A stretch of DNA of 22,672 nt from JBBTVO01 sp038063195 (GCA_038063195.1 JBBTVO010000025.1:1-22672), one strand, 5' to 3'; shown: positions 15,334 through 22,030, counted from the stretch's first letter. The notes: generated by a model not told the origin, from the sequence alone. Translations and numbers: made by a program.

Positions 15334-15819
15334 TCATTCAGTATAAACTTGAACGCTTTTTGCGCCTAGCTCCCGAGCTATTTCAAGCGACTGGAGAGCA
15401 CCGTAGGGGGTAAAAACTTCCAAAACCCCGTCTGGTCTTCCTTCAAGTCGGTAATGATCTTCCTCCACCCATACAAGCGAGTTTTGACTTAATTCATCTG
15501 CAATTTCTTTGTCACATATCATTGGCATGCCTGGATTTGCCTTAATCAATATATCTGCTGCGTCCATAACTGTTTCTTCAGAAGGTAAAACCGCTCCAGA
15601 GTAAGGTGTTATTTTAGTCATTCCGTTATTTCCTATATATTGAACCAAAAGGAAAGCTGCAACTTTTACTCCTGTTATTTCATCCTGAATAAGGATATGG
15701 ACTTGTGAAGGGAGATTTTTTCGTCTTACTGCCACATTCGAAACTAAATCTATAACTTTTCTATAGATTCGTTCTTCTGCTATTTCCCTTTCGGGGGTAT
15801 CTTGTTCTGGTAAAGGCAT
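15334..15819 (-). CDS. Accessory gene X, unknown soluble protein
   Basis: 161 residues, no signal or membrane segment. Acidic N-terminus, a beta-rich middle (SQVHILIQDEITGVKVAAFLL) and a C-terminal alpha/beta part ending SLEIARELGAKSVQVYTE. No family recognised. It faces argS, and its stop lies 7 nt after the argS stop. A TTGATT/TAGAAT promoter with a 17-bp spacer ends 11 nt before its ATG. It is bounded by argS tail copy 1 on the 3' side and copy 2 upstream of its promoter, so it appears to be inserted cargo. Confidence 0.68.
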   Translation of the reverse strand: MPLPEQDTPEREIAEERIYRKVIDLVSNVAVRRKNLPSQVHILIQDEITGVKVAAFLLVQYIGNNGMTKITPYSGAVLPSEETVMDAADILIKANPGMPMICDKEIADELSQNSLVWVEEDHYRLEGRPDGVLEVFTPYGALQSLEIARELGAKSVQVYTE

Positions 15820-15830
15820 AACAAAGAATG

Positions 15831-15859
15831 ATTCTACTCTAATTTAGTTCCTAAATCAA
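15831..15859 (-). promoter_or_regulatory. Promoter of gene X
   Basis: Minus-strand TTGATT (15859-15854), 17-bp spacer, TAGAAT (15836-15831), 11 nt from the ATG at 15819. Further upstream the palindrome ATATATCGATATAT (about 15874-15887) could be an operator. Confidence 0.6.
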
Positions 15860-15939
15860 TTGCTCACTGTATTATATATCGATATATGATACAACGAAAT
15901 TGTCGAAATATGTTATTCCATTCTTTAAGATGGGAGATT

Positions 15940-16032
15940 GAAGAATTTAGACTGCAATTAACTTCCGGAGTAGGGCAAGTTCTGAAAAATGGCCTGCATC
16001 TCCTCGGCATCGAATCCCCGGAGAAGATGTGA
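15940..16032 (+). repeat. argS tail copy 2 (orphan 3' fragment)
   Basis: 93 bp coding EEFRLQLTSGVGQVL...GIESPEKM and TGA, homologous to the argS C-terminus but cut off from any argS body. Most differences from copy 1 are silent or conservative, which implies this fragment evolved as part of a working argS. The 3' border is the argS stop; the 5' border fades about 10-15 bp upstream. Confidence 0.85.
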
Positions 16033-16050
16033 GATTCGCTTGACAGCATT

Positions 16051-16059
16051 TGATATAAT
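16051..16059 (+). promoter_or_regulatory. Leaderless promoter of gene Y
   Basis: Extended -10 TG-A-TATAAT ends 6 nt before ATG 16066, placing transcription start at about the start codon. A TTGACA at 16040-16045 is only 8 bp away and so is not a normal -35. Confidence 0.6.
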
Positions 16060-16065
16060 AGCGTC

Positions 16066-16854
16066 ATGTCAAAAGAGAGTGCCCATCCTGAAATTGTGCA
16101 AAATGCTCAATTGCCTGAAGCTTTAGGAAAACATTACACATATTTGGTTGTTGATCCGTATGCTATTAATTTAAAAGATGAAGGGCCACGAAAGGGAGAG
16201 GTACGTTTGTCTTTTTATTCCGCATTTATTGTTAATGCCGCTCGAGAAATTTTTAAAAACGGAGTAGTAGATTTTATATACCTATTTAGTGATGCTTCTT
16301 TTGGAGATAAAACTCTTAGCACTGGAGATCTTATGTGGGAAGCCTTAACAAAAGAAAGACCAAATGGCTCACAGGTTCCACCAGAAAGAGCTATTCAGTT
16401 TGGGGACCAAGACTTGAATCAAACCACAACTCAAATCGAAGCCTTAAATAGTGCTTTAAAATATAGAGGAATAGAATCTGAAGAAGTGTTATATCTTAGC
16501 TGGGATTATCATAGGGAGAGAATTAAAAATCACGCTGAGGGTTTTGGTCTCAACGCTAAAGTAATTTCGGCAGAAGAGGTCTTGAAACATTATAAACCTG
16601 AGTTTGATATGGATGAATTAAAAAGAGTTTTACCTCTTGATGAAATCGAAAAGATGGAGAAAACAAGAAGAACAATTTCCAGATGGGACAAAAAAGGCCG
16701 TATTCCAAGACTTTTGAAACCTCTTATTGGAGGATCTTATATGCTTGATAATAGGAAAGTTGGGGAAAGAAGACCAGGTCATCCGAGAAAATTAGTTTTT
16801 GAGTACAAACCAGGAAAACAAAAGCTCACAGAATTCAGATCTTCAGAATCCTGA
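16066..16854 (+). CDS. Accessory gene Y, DUF218/YdcF-like protein
   Basis: 262 residues, no signal or membrane segment. The middle resembles the DUF218 (YdcF/SanA) fold: IYLFSDASF near residue 72, an acidic/polar loop, NQTTTQIEALNSAL (about 124-137, like the conserved T-x-x-N/E helix) and VLYLSWDYHRERIKNHAEGFGL (about 147-168, like the family's TSxYHxxRA segment). The C-terminal 80 residues are basic and unlike the family. DUF218 proteins have poorly known roles, often linked to envelope metabolism. Transcription is probably leaderless. The gene lies between argS tail copies 2 and 3, and its TGA falls within the copy 3 sequence, so its end may have been set by the junction. Confidence 0.65.
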   Translation: MSKESAHPEIVQNAQLPEALGKHYTYLVVDPYAINLKDEGPRKGEVRLSFYSAFIVNAAREIFKNGVVDFIYLFSDASFGDKTLSTGDLMWEALTKERPNGSQVPPERAIQFGDQDLNQTTTQIEALNSALKYRGIESEEVLYLSWDYHRERIKNHAEGFGLNAKVISAEEVLKHYKPEFDMDELKRVLPLDEIEKMEKTRRTISRWDKKGRIPRLLKPLIGGSYMLDNRKVGERRPGHPRKLVFEYKPGKQKLTEFRSSES

Positions 16855-16889
16855 TTCATTTAGGCATCGACTCGCCGGAGAAGATGTGA
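16851..16889 (+). repeat. argS tail copy 3 (orphan 3' fragment)
   Basis: Codes LIHLGIDSPEKM and TGA, matching the end of copy 2 (GLHLLGIESPEKM, TGA) with two mismatches over the last 27 bases. It overlaps the stop codon of gene Y in another frame. Closer to copy 2 than to the functional copy 1. Confidence 0.8.
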
Positions 16890-16891
16890 AA

Positions 16892-17419
16892 CTAAGCAGT
16901 AAGTACTCGCTCGGTTGAAGATTGAGTTGGTTTTAGAGGATAAAGTACTTCATCTCCAGGATTTAGTGGGTACATCGTATCAGCAAAAGGCCGATCCTTA
17001 GAGAATGGAACAATTAATGCTTTATCGTATCCTTTTCTTGCAAGCTCTCTAGCAGTACTTGCCCATCCCCTCATGAGCTGGGGCTGGTTAAGATTTACCA
17101 CTATTCCTCGGAAGAATGTCGTATGTGATTTTTTTACTTCTTGTTCAAATCGTACTGGCTTTGCGCCGTCGATAATTAATTCTCCTGATACTCTGTCGAA
17201 TTCATAATAACCATCGCTCAAGCCATAATGATTTCTTGCGATCTGTCTAGGAGTAATGCCTTCGAATTCTGAAGATGGACCTTCGCCGCCTTTAATAGAA
17301 TGGCCGGAAGATGCTAAAAATCTGATGAGCCTTTCTGATGCAACATTAGAAAATTCAAATTTATGATCTCCGATATGTACCGCTTCCACTTCTGCGCCAA
17401 ATTTTAAAATCTCTCCCAT
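16892..17419 (-). CDS. Accessory gene Z, unknown soluble protein
   Basis: About 175 residues from ATG 17419. A TTG at 17428 would lie upstream of the predicted transcription start and is rejected. No signal or membrane segment. The N-terminus is MGEILKFGAEVEAVHIGDHKFEF; the middle contains a GITPRQIARNHYGLSDGYYEFD region and the C-terminal half has WASTARELARKGYDKALIVPF. No family recognised. The stop is 3 nt after argS tail copy 3. A TTGACA/TATATT promoter with 17-bp spacer makes it leaderless and shares its -35 bases with a divergent promoter. Confidence 0.66.
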   Translation of the reverse strand: MGEILKFGAEVEAVHIGDHKFEFSNVASERLIRFLASSGHSIKGGEGPSSEFEGITPRQIARNHYGLSDGYYEFDRVSGELIIDGAKPVRFEQEVKKSHTTFFRGIVVNLNQPQLMRGWASTARELARKGYDKALIVPFSKDRPFADTMYPLNPGDEVLYPLKPTQSSTERVLTA

Positions 17420-17428
17420 AGCTGACAA

Positions 17429-17457
17429 AATATATCAAAGTAAATATAGATTGTCAA
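17429..17457 (-). promoter_or_regulatory. Leaderless promoter of gene Z
   Basis: Minus-strand TTGACA (17457-17452), 17-bp spacer, extended -10 TG-A-TATATT (-10 at 17434-17429), 9 nt before ATG 17419. It overlaps the plus-strand -35 TTGTCA (17451-17456). Confidence 0.65.
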
Positions 17458-17479
17458 CTGAAGATGCTTGTGATATTAT
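17451..17479 (+). promoter_or_regulatory. Divergent promoter towards the M16 peptidase gene
   Basis: TTGTCA (17451-17456), exactly 17 bp, extended -10 TG-A-TATTAT (-10 at 17474-17479). Transcription would start near 17486, at the foot of a terminator-like hairpin. Confidence 0.62.
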
Positions 17480-17486
17480 TAACCCA

Positions 17487-17515
17487 AGGTCAGGAGGGGA
17501 TTCTGACCTCTTTTT
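17487..17515 (+). terminator. Rho-independent terminator-like hairpin at the transcription start
   Basis: AGGTCAG, a 9-nt loop, CTGACCT, then CTTTTT. A 7-bp GC-containing stem with a T tract forms a canonical terminator, yet it sits within a few bases of the predicted start site and about 120 nt before the M16 gene. Confidence 0.6.
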
Positions 17516-17535
17516 ATACATTAATTAATATTAAT

Positions 17536-17628
17536 ATGCAGTTTCAGCGACAAGCTACACAACTATTGACAATTTACTATTTACAATTGACGATTGAAAA
17601 ATCAAAAATTACAAACAGCAAATTCTAA
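17536..17628 (+). pseudogene. Truncated duplicate of the M16 gene start (30-codon ORF)
   Basis: The first six codons read MQFQRQ, identical in protein to the start of the M16 gene at 17635 but with four silent base changes in 18. The frame then runs into heptamer-type repeat DNA and stops at TAA 17626-17628, 6 nt before the real ATG and in the same frame. It looks like a leftover older 5' end of the peptidase gene, which may still act as an upstream ORF. Confidence 0.6.
17563..17612 (+). repeat. Heptamer-period AT-rich repeat upstream of M16 gene
   Basis: Units such as ATTGACA, ATTTACT, ATTTACA, ATTGACG and ATTGAAA follow at 7-nt spacing, between the duplicated gene start and the intact gene. 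Confidence 0.65.
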
Positions 17629-17634
17629 TCATTT

Positions 17635-18939
17635 ATGCAATTCCAAAGACAAGTACTTTCAAACGGCCTAAGACTTCTTACCATCCCAATGCCTTCATTT
17701 GAAAGCGCTACTGTTATGGTTTTAGTCGGTGCAGGCTCAAGATACGAGACCGAACATAACAACGGAGCTTCGCATTTTCTGGAACACATGGCATTCAAGG
17801 GAACGAAGAAGAGACCTTCAGCCATGGACATTTCAAGCCTAATTGATGGAATTGGCGGAGAATTCAATGCGTTTACAGGTAAAGAAACGACCGGATATTA
17901 TATAAAATCGGCAAGCGATAAGATTGAAATTTGCCTTGATGTACTTTCTGACATGCTTCAGAATTCTCTCTTTAAACCCGAGGAAATTGAGAAAGAAAAG
18001 GGAGTAATAATTGAGGAAATAAACCTTTATGAAGATACACCGGCGCGGAAAATCGGGGACATTTATGAAAGTTTACTTTATGGCGATACGCCAATGGGGT
18101 GGGATATCGGGGGACGCAAAGATGTAATAAAAAGTACGATGAGAGAGGATTTTACTTCCTACATGGAAAGCCTTTATTCCGCGGGAAATATGACAGTAAT
18201 AATTGCAGGCGGAGTCGATACGAAGAAAACCTCGGAGCTTGTTGAGAAATATTTTGGAGAAATGAAACAGTTTGACACAAAAAAGTTTGTCGAAGTCGTT
18301 GAGAAGCAAAATAAACCGGAGATACTTATCAAGCAGAAGAACACCGAGCAGGTGCACATTGCACTTGGAGTACGGACTGTTCCTGTTAATAACGACGAGA
18401 AATATCCTCTCGGGATTCTTGCAGGAATCTTGGGATCCGGAATGAGCTCGCGGCTTTTTCACGAGGTAAGAGAAAAAAGAGGACTTGGCTATTATATAAG
18501 AACCAGCTCTGACCACAATCAGGACTGCGGAACTCTGGTCTCAACTGCCGGAATTGATCCTAAGAGAGTTGATGAGGCGATCTCAGTAATTGTTGCGGAG
18601 TACCACCGTATAAGGACTGAGAAAAACGGAATTACCACCAAGGAAATTTCCAAAGCAAAGGAATATCTTAAAGGACATTTAGTCTTAGAGCTTGAAGACT
18701 CGCGAGCGGTTGCAGGATTTTATGGAACGCAGGAAATCCTTGAAGATAAAGTAGAAAACCCCACTGATTATTTAGCTAAGATTGATAAAATCTCGACCGA
18801 AGAGGTTTTTGAAGTAGCTAAAAAATATCTCATAGCTTCGACCTTGAATCTTGCGGTGATAGGGAATTTTGATCCTTCGACCAGCTCAGGACATTCTGCT
18901 GATGGACAAAGATTTGAAAAGTTACTAAAATTAACCTAA
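17635..18939 (+). CDS. M16 family zinc peptidase
   Basis: 434 residues, cytoplasmic (no signal). The inverted zinc motif is HFLEH (His47, Glu50 catalytic, His51), with the third ligand at Glu127 in EEINLYED, the 76-residue spacing typical of M16. The C-terminal M16_C domain contains GSGMSSRLFHEVREKRGLGY, the usual R/Y substrate-binding segment. The family includes the mitochondrial processing peptidase and bacterial PqqL/YmxG-type peptidases that degrade short peptides. The last part carries a repeat-like insert (DPSTSSGHSADGQ, DNA with CCTTCGACCAGCTCAGG at 18874-18890). Upstream lie a promoter, a terminator-like hairpin and a truncated copy of its own start, so expression may be attenuated. 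Confidence 0.95.
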   Translation: MQFQRQVLSNGLRLLTIPMPSFESATVMVLVGAGSRYETEHNNGASHFLEHMAFKGTKKRPSAMDISSLIDGIGGEFNAFTGKETTGYYIKSASDKIEICLDVLSDMLQNSLFKPEEIEKEKGVIIEEINLYEDTPARKIGDIYESLLYGDTPMGWDIGGRKDVIKSTMREDFTSYMESLYSAGNMTVIIAGGVDTKKTSELVEKYFGEMKQFDTKKFVEVVEKQNKPEILIKQKNTEQVHIALGVRTVPVNNDEKYPLGILAGILGSGMSSRLFHEVREKRGLGYYIRTSSDHNQDCGTLVSTAGIDPKRVDEAISVIVAEYHRIRTEKNGITTKEISKAKEYLKGHLVLELEDSRAVAGFYGTQEILEDKVENPTDYLAKIDKISTEEVFEVAKKYLIASTLNLAVIGNFDPSTSSGHSADGQRFEKLLKLT

Positions 18940-18969
18940 TTGACCTAATTACTCTAATTGATCTAAAAT
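18940..18969 (+). promoter_or_regulatory. Putative promoter of ndk
   Basis: TTGACC (18940-18945), 18-bp spacer, TAAAAT (18964-18969), about 43 nt before ATG 19013. The spacer contains a short CTAATT repeat, and TTAACCTAA/TTAGGTTAA form an inverted repeat around it. Confidence 0.45.
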
Positions 18970-19012
18970 TATTTAGGTTAATTAGAAATTAGAGCTTAGA
19001 AATTTTCAGGAT

Positions 19013-19585
19013 ATGGAACAAACAATAATACTTATAAAACCCGACGGCGTAAAAAGGGGATTGGTGGGAGAAATTATTAAGCGGTTTGAGAGAACCGGGC
19101 TTAAAATTGTCGCGATGAAAATGGTGACAGCCTCTGAAGATTTACTTCTCAAACATTACCAAAGCGGAAAACCTGAAACTTTAAAGCGTTGGGGAGAAAA
19201 GACCTTAAAGACTTACAATTCTTACGGGAGAGACGCGAAGAAAGAACTCGGCACAGATGATGCCATGGAGCTTGGAAAAATGGTGAATAAATGGCTTTTT
19301 GACTACATAAAGTCTGGCCCGATAATCGCGATACTCCTTGAAGGAAAGCACGCGGTGGAAAATGCGATGAGTATAGCCGGAACTACAATGCCTGTTTCAT
19401 CTCCTGCGGGGACTATCCGCGGGGATTTCTCAACTGACTCGGCAGCTTATGCCAATGATGAGAAAAGAGGAGTTATGAATCTTGTACATGTCTCCACAAG
19501 CATTGAGGAAGCAAATTTCGAAAAGACCCTCTGGTTTGCCCCCGCCGAAATCCACAAGTACAAGAGAGTAGAAGAGTTTATATAG
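19013..19585 (+). CDS. ndk: Nucleoside diphosphate kinase
   Basis: 190 residues, longer than the usual 140-155. It transfers the terminal phosphate from ATP to other nucleoside diphosphates through a phosphohistidine. N-terminal IIKPDGVKRGLVGEII includes the conserved lysine (Lys9); TIRGDFS carries the conserved arginine; the catalytic His159 lies in NLVHVSTS where most enzymes have N-x-x-H-x-S-D. Extra length is an insert of about 35 residues (about 58-98) in the helical region. The C-terminus ends HKYKRVEEFI. Its last 25 bases recur at 21821-21845, on the far side of the convergent surface-protein gene, whose stop codon overlaps the ndk end. Confidence 0.94.
   Translation: MEQTIILIKPDGVKRGLVGEIIKRFERTGLKIVAMKMVTASEDLLLKHYQSGKPETLKRWGEKTLKTYNSYGRDAKKELGTDDAMELGKMVNKWLFDYIKSGPIIAILLEGKHAVENAMSIAGTTMPVSSPAGTIRGDFSTDSAAYANDEKRGVMNLVHVSTSIEEANFEKTLWFAPAEIHKYKRVEEFI
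19561..19585 (+). repeat. ndk tail copy 1 (functional 3' end)
   Basis: 25 bp ending with the ndk TAG, matching 21821-21845 at 24 of 25 positions. The convergent surface gene uses TTA within it as its own TAA stop. Confidence 0.85.
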
Positions 19586-21761
19586 GCTTCAATCCTACAG
19601 AAAGAGTATCACTGCTGGTTGATGAATTGCACACAAAATTCTTGGCATTTGTAGTTGTAACCGTGTATCCAGCAGGGATTGTTGATAGTCCATAATTATA
19701 TCTGTAGTTTCCCGAAGTTGGTCCCGCTTCAGAAAGATATACATAACCGACAGCATTAGTATTTTTATTTATGGTAATTCCTCCACCTAACGAGATTCTG
19801 CTAATAACCACCGGTACATTTGGAATTGGAAAATCCGTCCCGCCGTCGAAAATGCCATTTGCGTTGGTGTCTTTATAGACCCAAACTGACACAAAGCATT
19901 CGTATGGCGGAGTGGTACATCCTTGAGTCGTAGGTGTGCAGGTGAGATATTGACCGCCGGAGCAGGCAGGAATACAGGAGCCGCCGTTATAAGAGCAGTA
20001 AGAAGAGTTATTGGGACAACAGATGGGACTGGTACCGTTACACGCGGCGGGATATTGGTTTGCACCGCAGGAAACACAAGATTGTCCGCATTGTCTCTGT
20101 CCAACGGCACAGGAGCATTTAATTGCAGTAAAACCAATTTGGTTGCTTGGTGTTGATTCACCGGCGGAATTATAAGCAGTAACGTACAAAGTATATCCTG
20201 AATTTTGTACAAGCGGAGCATAGAGGAAATTTGTTGTAGAGCCTGATGTTATATTTGTAAGTAAATTCCATTTTCCCGGATTTACTGTCCCATCCCATTG
20301 GTAAATTTTATAACCCGTCGCACTAGAGACCCAGTTCCATGAAAGATTTGCCTGAGCAGTAACTCCCGAGCAGGATTGTGTAGGACTGCTTAGGGTTGAC
20401 GCATACGGCTTGAGAGGAGCCGAGACTAATCCAGTTGGATTAGACGGTGGAGTCGGGATTGATACGCCGGCAATACTCTTAAGAAATGGGCTTTTTGCTA
20501 ATAGATCTTTCTCGCCCTGAGTAAATGTAGCTCCTCTTCGAAAATCCCACCAGGCAGACATTATAGAACCCCAGGATGTAGCATGAGGAAGCATTCCGCA
20601 TTCACGTTCTGTCCCACGATAATAACATCGAAACCCAAATAAATGACCTAACTCATGAGCAACGCCTCCTTCAGCGTTGACTGGCTCTTTGATTGATTCG
20701 GGCCAGCTGCTATCAATGACATTACCTATTAGCTTACCCATGTTAGATGGAATAGATGAATGTCCCGGCAGAGGATTTGAGCAACCAAATGCGTCATTTC
20801 CCATAGCGCCTCCCCGTGTTTTAAGCGGCGTTACTAAATAATAGATTCTCTTCGAATTACAGGGATCTTTTCCATTTGCATTTAAAGCTTCTCTTAATCC
20901 CTCAATCCATAAGCCGTGAGAATCTGGCTTCCATTTTTGGTAAATAGTACGCTCTGATAATTTACTTACATATAATACAGCAGGTTCCAACTCAAATGTC
21001 TTATTAAAAACTTTATAATACCAAGCTCGAACCTCATTAAAGTTTCTTTCAATAGATGACTTATATGTATTTATACTAATATTCGTATCGCTTGGAAGAA
21101 ATATTACAGGTACTATTGCATATTCCGGGTTATATTGCGAAGATGGTATTGAGGGTAGAATTTCAGCCGGGGTGTTTATTACCGTATAATTATACTGGGT
21201 AGTAGCGGAGCATGTCCTTCCTAAATAAGACTTTAAAATCTGCGAATCTTGAATGTCTATTTTACTGTCCCCGTTTAGGTCGTATCTGAAATTAAAATTC
21301 GAATCCCCGAAACTAGATCTATCGCGGCTGTTTAAAAGAGCAACATCTGTATTGTCAACTTTAGTATCATTGTTTAAATCAGGAGGCCAAGATGAATGAT
21401 TAATATTATTAGAACAAGGACTAAATCTGTCTGTACCTATAATCATTTCAGCACTGTTATCATAACCATCGCTATCTAGGTCTATGCTATGAGCAGAAGA
21501 TTGAGTATATGGAAAATATACGGTAGTTGTAGTGGTTGCTGCGCGTTGGCGGTATTCGGTGGAGCGTTGTACTGCAATAGTTCCTGCGCCGACCCCAACT
21601 GCAAGAAAGAGAAGACCAACTACAGCAGCATTTCTTTTGGAAAAAAGACCCCTAACTCTGTCGATAAAGTTGGAAATAAAGCCTCTATTTGAACTTCTTG
21701 TGTAAGAAACAGGAGAGCCTGGGGGGGGGTTAGCTGTTCTTTTATCGGAATTCTTATACAT
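19578..21761 (-). CDS. Membrane-anchored surface protein: dockerin-like, zinc-metallopeptidase-like, fibronectin-III, Cys-rich and SdrD-like domains
   Basis: 727 residues from ATG 21761; the frame stays open further upstream, but a TTGACA/TAATCT promoter ends 19 nt before this ATG. A basic N-terminus contains a C9 tract (codons 11-14) and is followed by one transmembrane helix (about 45-66). Then: paired calcium loops of dockerin type (DLDSDGYDN, DLNNDTKVDNTD, DLNGDSKIDIQD; about 93-182), a metallopeptidase-like region with HELGHLFGF (His369-His373), a fibronectin type III domain (NLSWNWVSSATGYKIYQW), a cysteine-rich stretch, and a C-terminal SdrD/Cna-B-like domain (VSVWVYKDTNANGIFDGG). A tethered extracellular protease or adhesin is likely. 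The stop codon lies inside the ndk 3' end. The ndk-tail duplication on its promoter side marks it as an inserted unit. Confidence 0.85.
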   Translation of the reverse strand: MYKNSDKRTANPPPGSPVSYTRSSNRGFISNFIDRVRGLFSKRNAAVVGLLFLAVGVGAGTIAVQRSTEYRQRAATTTTTVYFPYTQSSAHSIDLDSDGYDNSAEMIIGTDRFSPCSNNINHSSWPPDLNNDTKVDNTDVALLNSRDRSSFGDSNFNFRYDLNGDSKIDIQDSQILKSYLGRTCSATTQYNYTVINTPAEILPSIPSSQYNPEYAIVPVIFLPSDTNISINTYKSSIERNFNEVRAWYYKVFNKTFELEPAVLYVSKLSERTIYQKWKPDSHGLWIEGLREALNANGKDPCNSKRIYYLVTPLKTRGGAMGNDAFGCSNPLPGHSSIPSNMGKLIGNVIDSSWPESIKEPVNAEGGVAHELGHLFGFRCYYRGTERECGMLPHATSWGSIMSAWWDFRRGATFTQGEKDLLAKSPFLKSIAGVSIPTPPSNPTGLVSAPLKPYASTLSSPTQSCSGVTAQANLSWNWVSSATGYKIYQWDGTVNPGKWNLLTNITSGSTTNFLYAPLVQNSGYTLYVTAYNSAGESTPSNQIGFTAIKCSCAVGQRQCGQSCVSCGANQYPAACNGTSPICCPNNSSYCSYNGGSCIPACSGGQYLTCTPTTQGCTTPPYECFVSVWVYKDTNANGIFDGGTDFPIPNVPVVISRISLGGGITINKNTNAVGYVYLSEAGPTSGNYRYNYGLSTIPAGYTVTTTNAKNFVCNSSTSSDTLSVGLKPI
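21721..21729 (-). repeat. Homopolymer C9 tract near the start of the surface gene
   Basis: Nine G on the plus strand (C9 in the coding strand), codons 11-14, before the membrane helix. Gain or loss of one base would frameshift the protein near its start. Confidence 0.85.
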
Positions 21762-21780
21762 ATTCGGAAGGTATAGTTTT

Positions 21781-21809
21781 AGATTAAAGATTTCAAAACG
21801 CTTTGTCAA
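21781..21809 (-). promoter_or_regulatory. Promoter of the surface metallopeptidase-like gene
   Basis: Minus-strand TTGACA (21809-21804), 17-bp spacer, TAATCT (21786-21781), followed by ATG at 21761. Confidence 0.55.
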
Positions 21810-21820
21810 CATGAAAGGGC

Positions 21821-21845
21821 CAAGAGGGTAGAAGAGTTTATATAG
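21821..21845 (+). repeat. ndk tail copy 2 (orphan 3' fragment)
   Basis: 24 of 25 bases match the end of ndk (the single change turns GAGAG into GAGGG). It lies just upstream of the promoter of the convergent surface gene. Confidence 0.82.
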
Positions 21846-21865
21846 AAAGTTATTTGTTAGTTCGT

Positions 21866-21986
21866 TCAGCCCTTTCGAGGTTGAACCTCGAAAAGCACGA
21901 ATTGATAGGCTAAATGGAAAGAAGATATTTCTTGCATGCGACATGCTGATTGGCGTTTTGCAGCAATTCAACAATCGAACAATTTA
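21866..21986. repeat. 121-bp direct repeat, left copy
   Basis: Matches 22480-22600 with about 12 mismatches by eye. Contains a 21-bp hairpin around 21883 (TTCGAGGTTGAACCTCGAA core) and ends in CAATTCA-type repeat DNA, 6 bp before the -35 box of gene W. Confidence 0.85.
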
Positions 21987-21992
21987 TTTCTA

Positions 21993-22020
21993 TTGACAAA
22001 TTTTCTTTTGCGCGTATAAT
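21993..22020 (+). promoter_or_regulatory. Strong promoter of gene W
   Basis: TTGACA (21993-21998), 16-bp spacer, TATAAT (22015-22020), 10 nt before ATG 22031. The best consensus promoter in the window; the transcript has almost no leader. Confidence 0.75.
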
Positions 22021-22030
22021 ATCCCCTATT

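Noticed and set aside
16040..16059. TTGACA upstream of TATAAT before gene Y as a standard promoter
   Set aside because: The spacer is only 8 bp; the extended -10 alone is the better explanation.
16823..16853. Extension of argS tail copy 3 upstream to the GAATTCAGA near 16831
   Set aside because: Those few bases match argS, but the distance to the stop is about 30 bp too short and the sequence between does not align; treated as coincidence.
21762..21974. Upstream extension of the surface gene to ATG 21974
   Set aside because: It would cover the promoter, the ndk tail copy and part of the direct repeat; ATG 21761 follows the promoter and gives a normal membrane-anchor N-terminus.
21950..22030. 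Earlier in-frame start for gene W at 21950
   Set aside because: It lies upstream of the consensus TTGACA/TATAAT promoter and inside the direct repeat.
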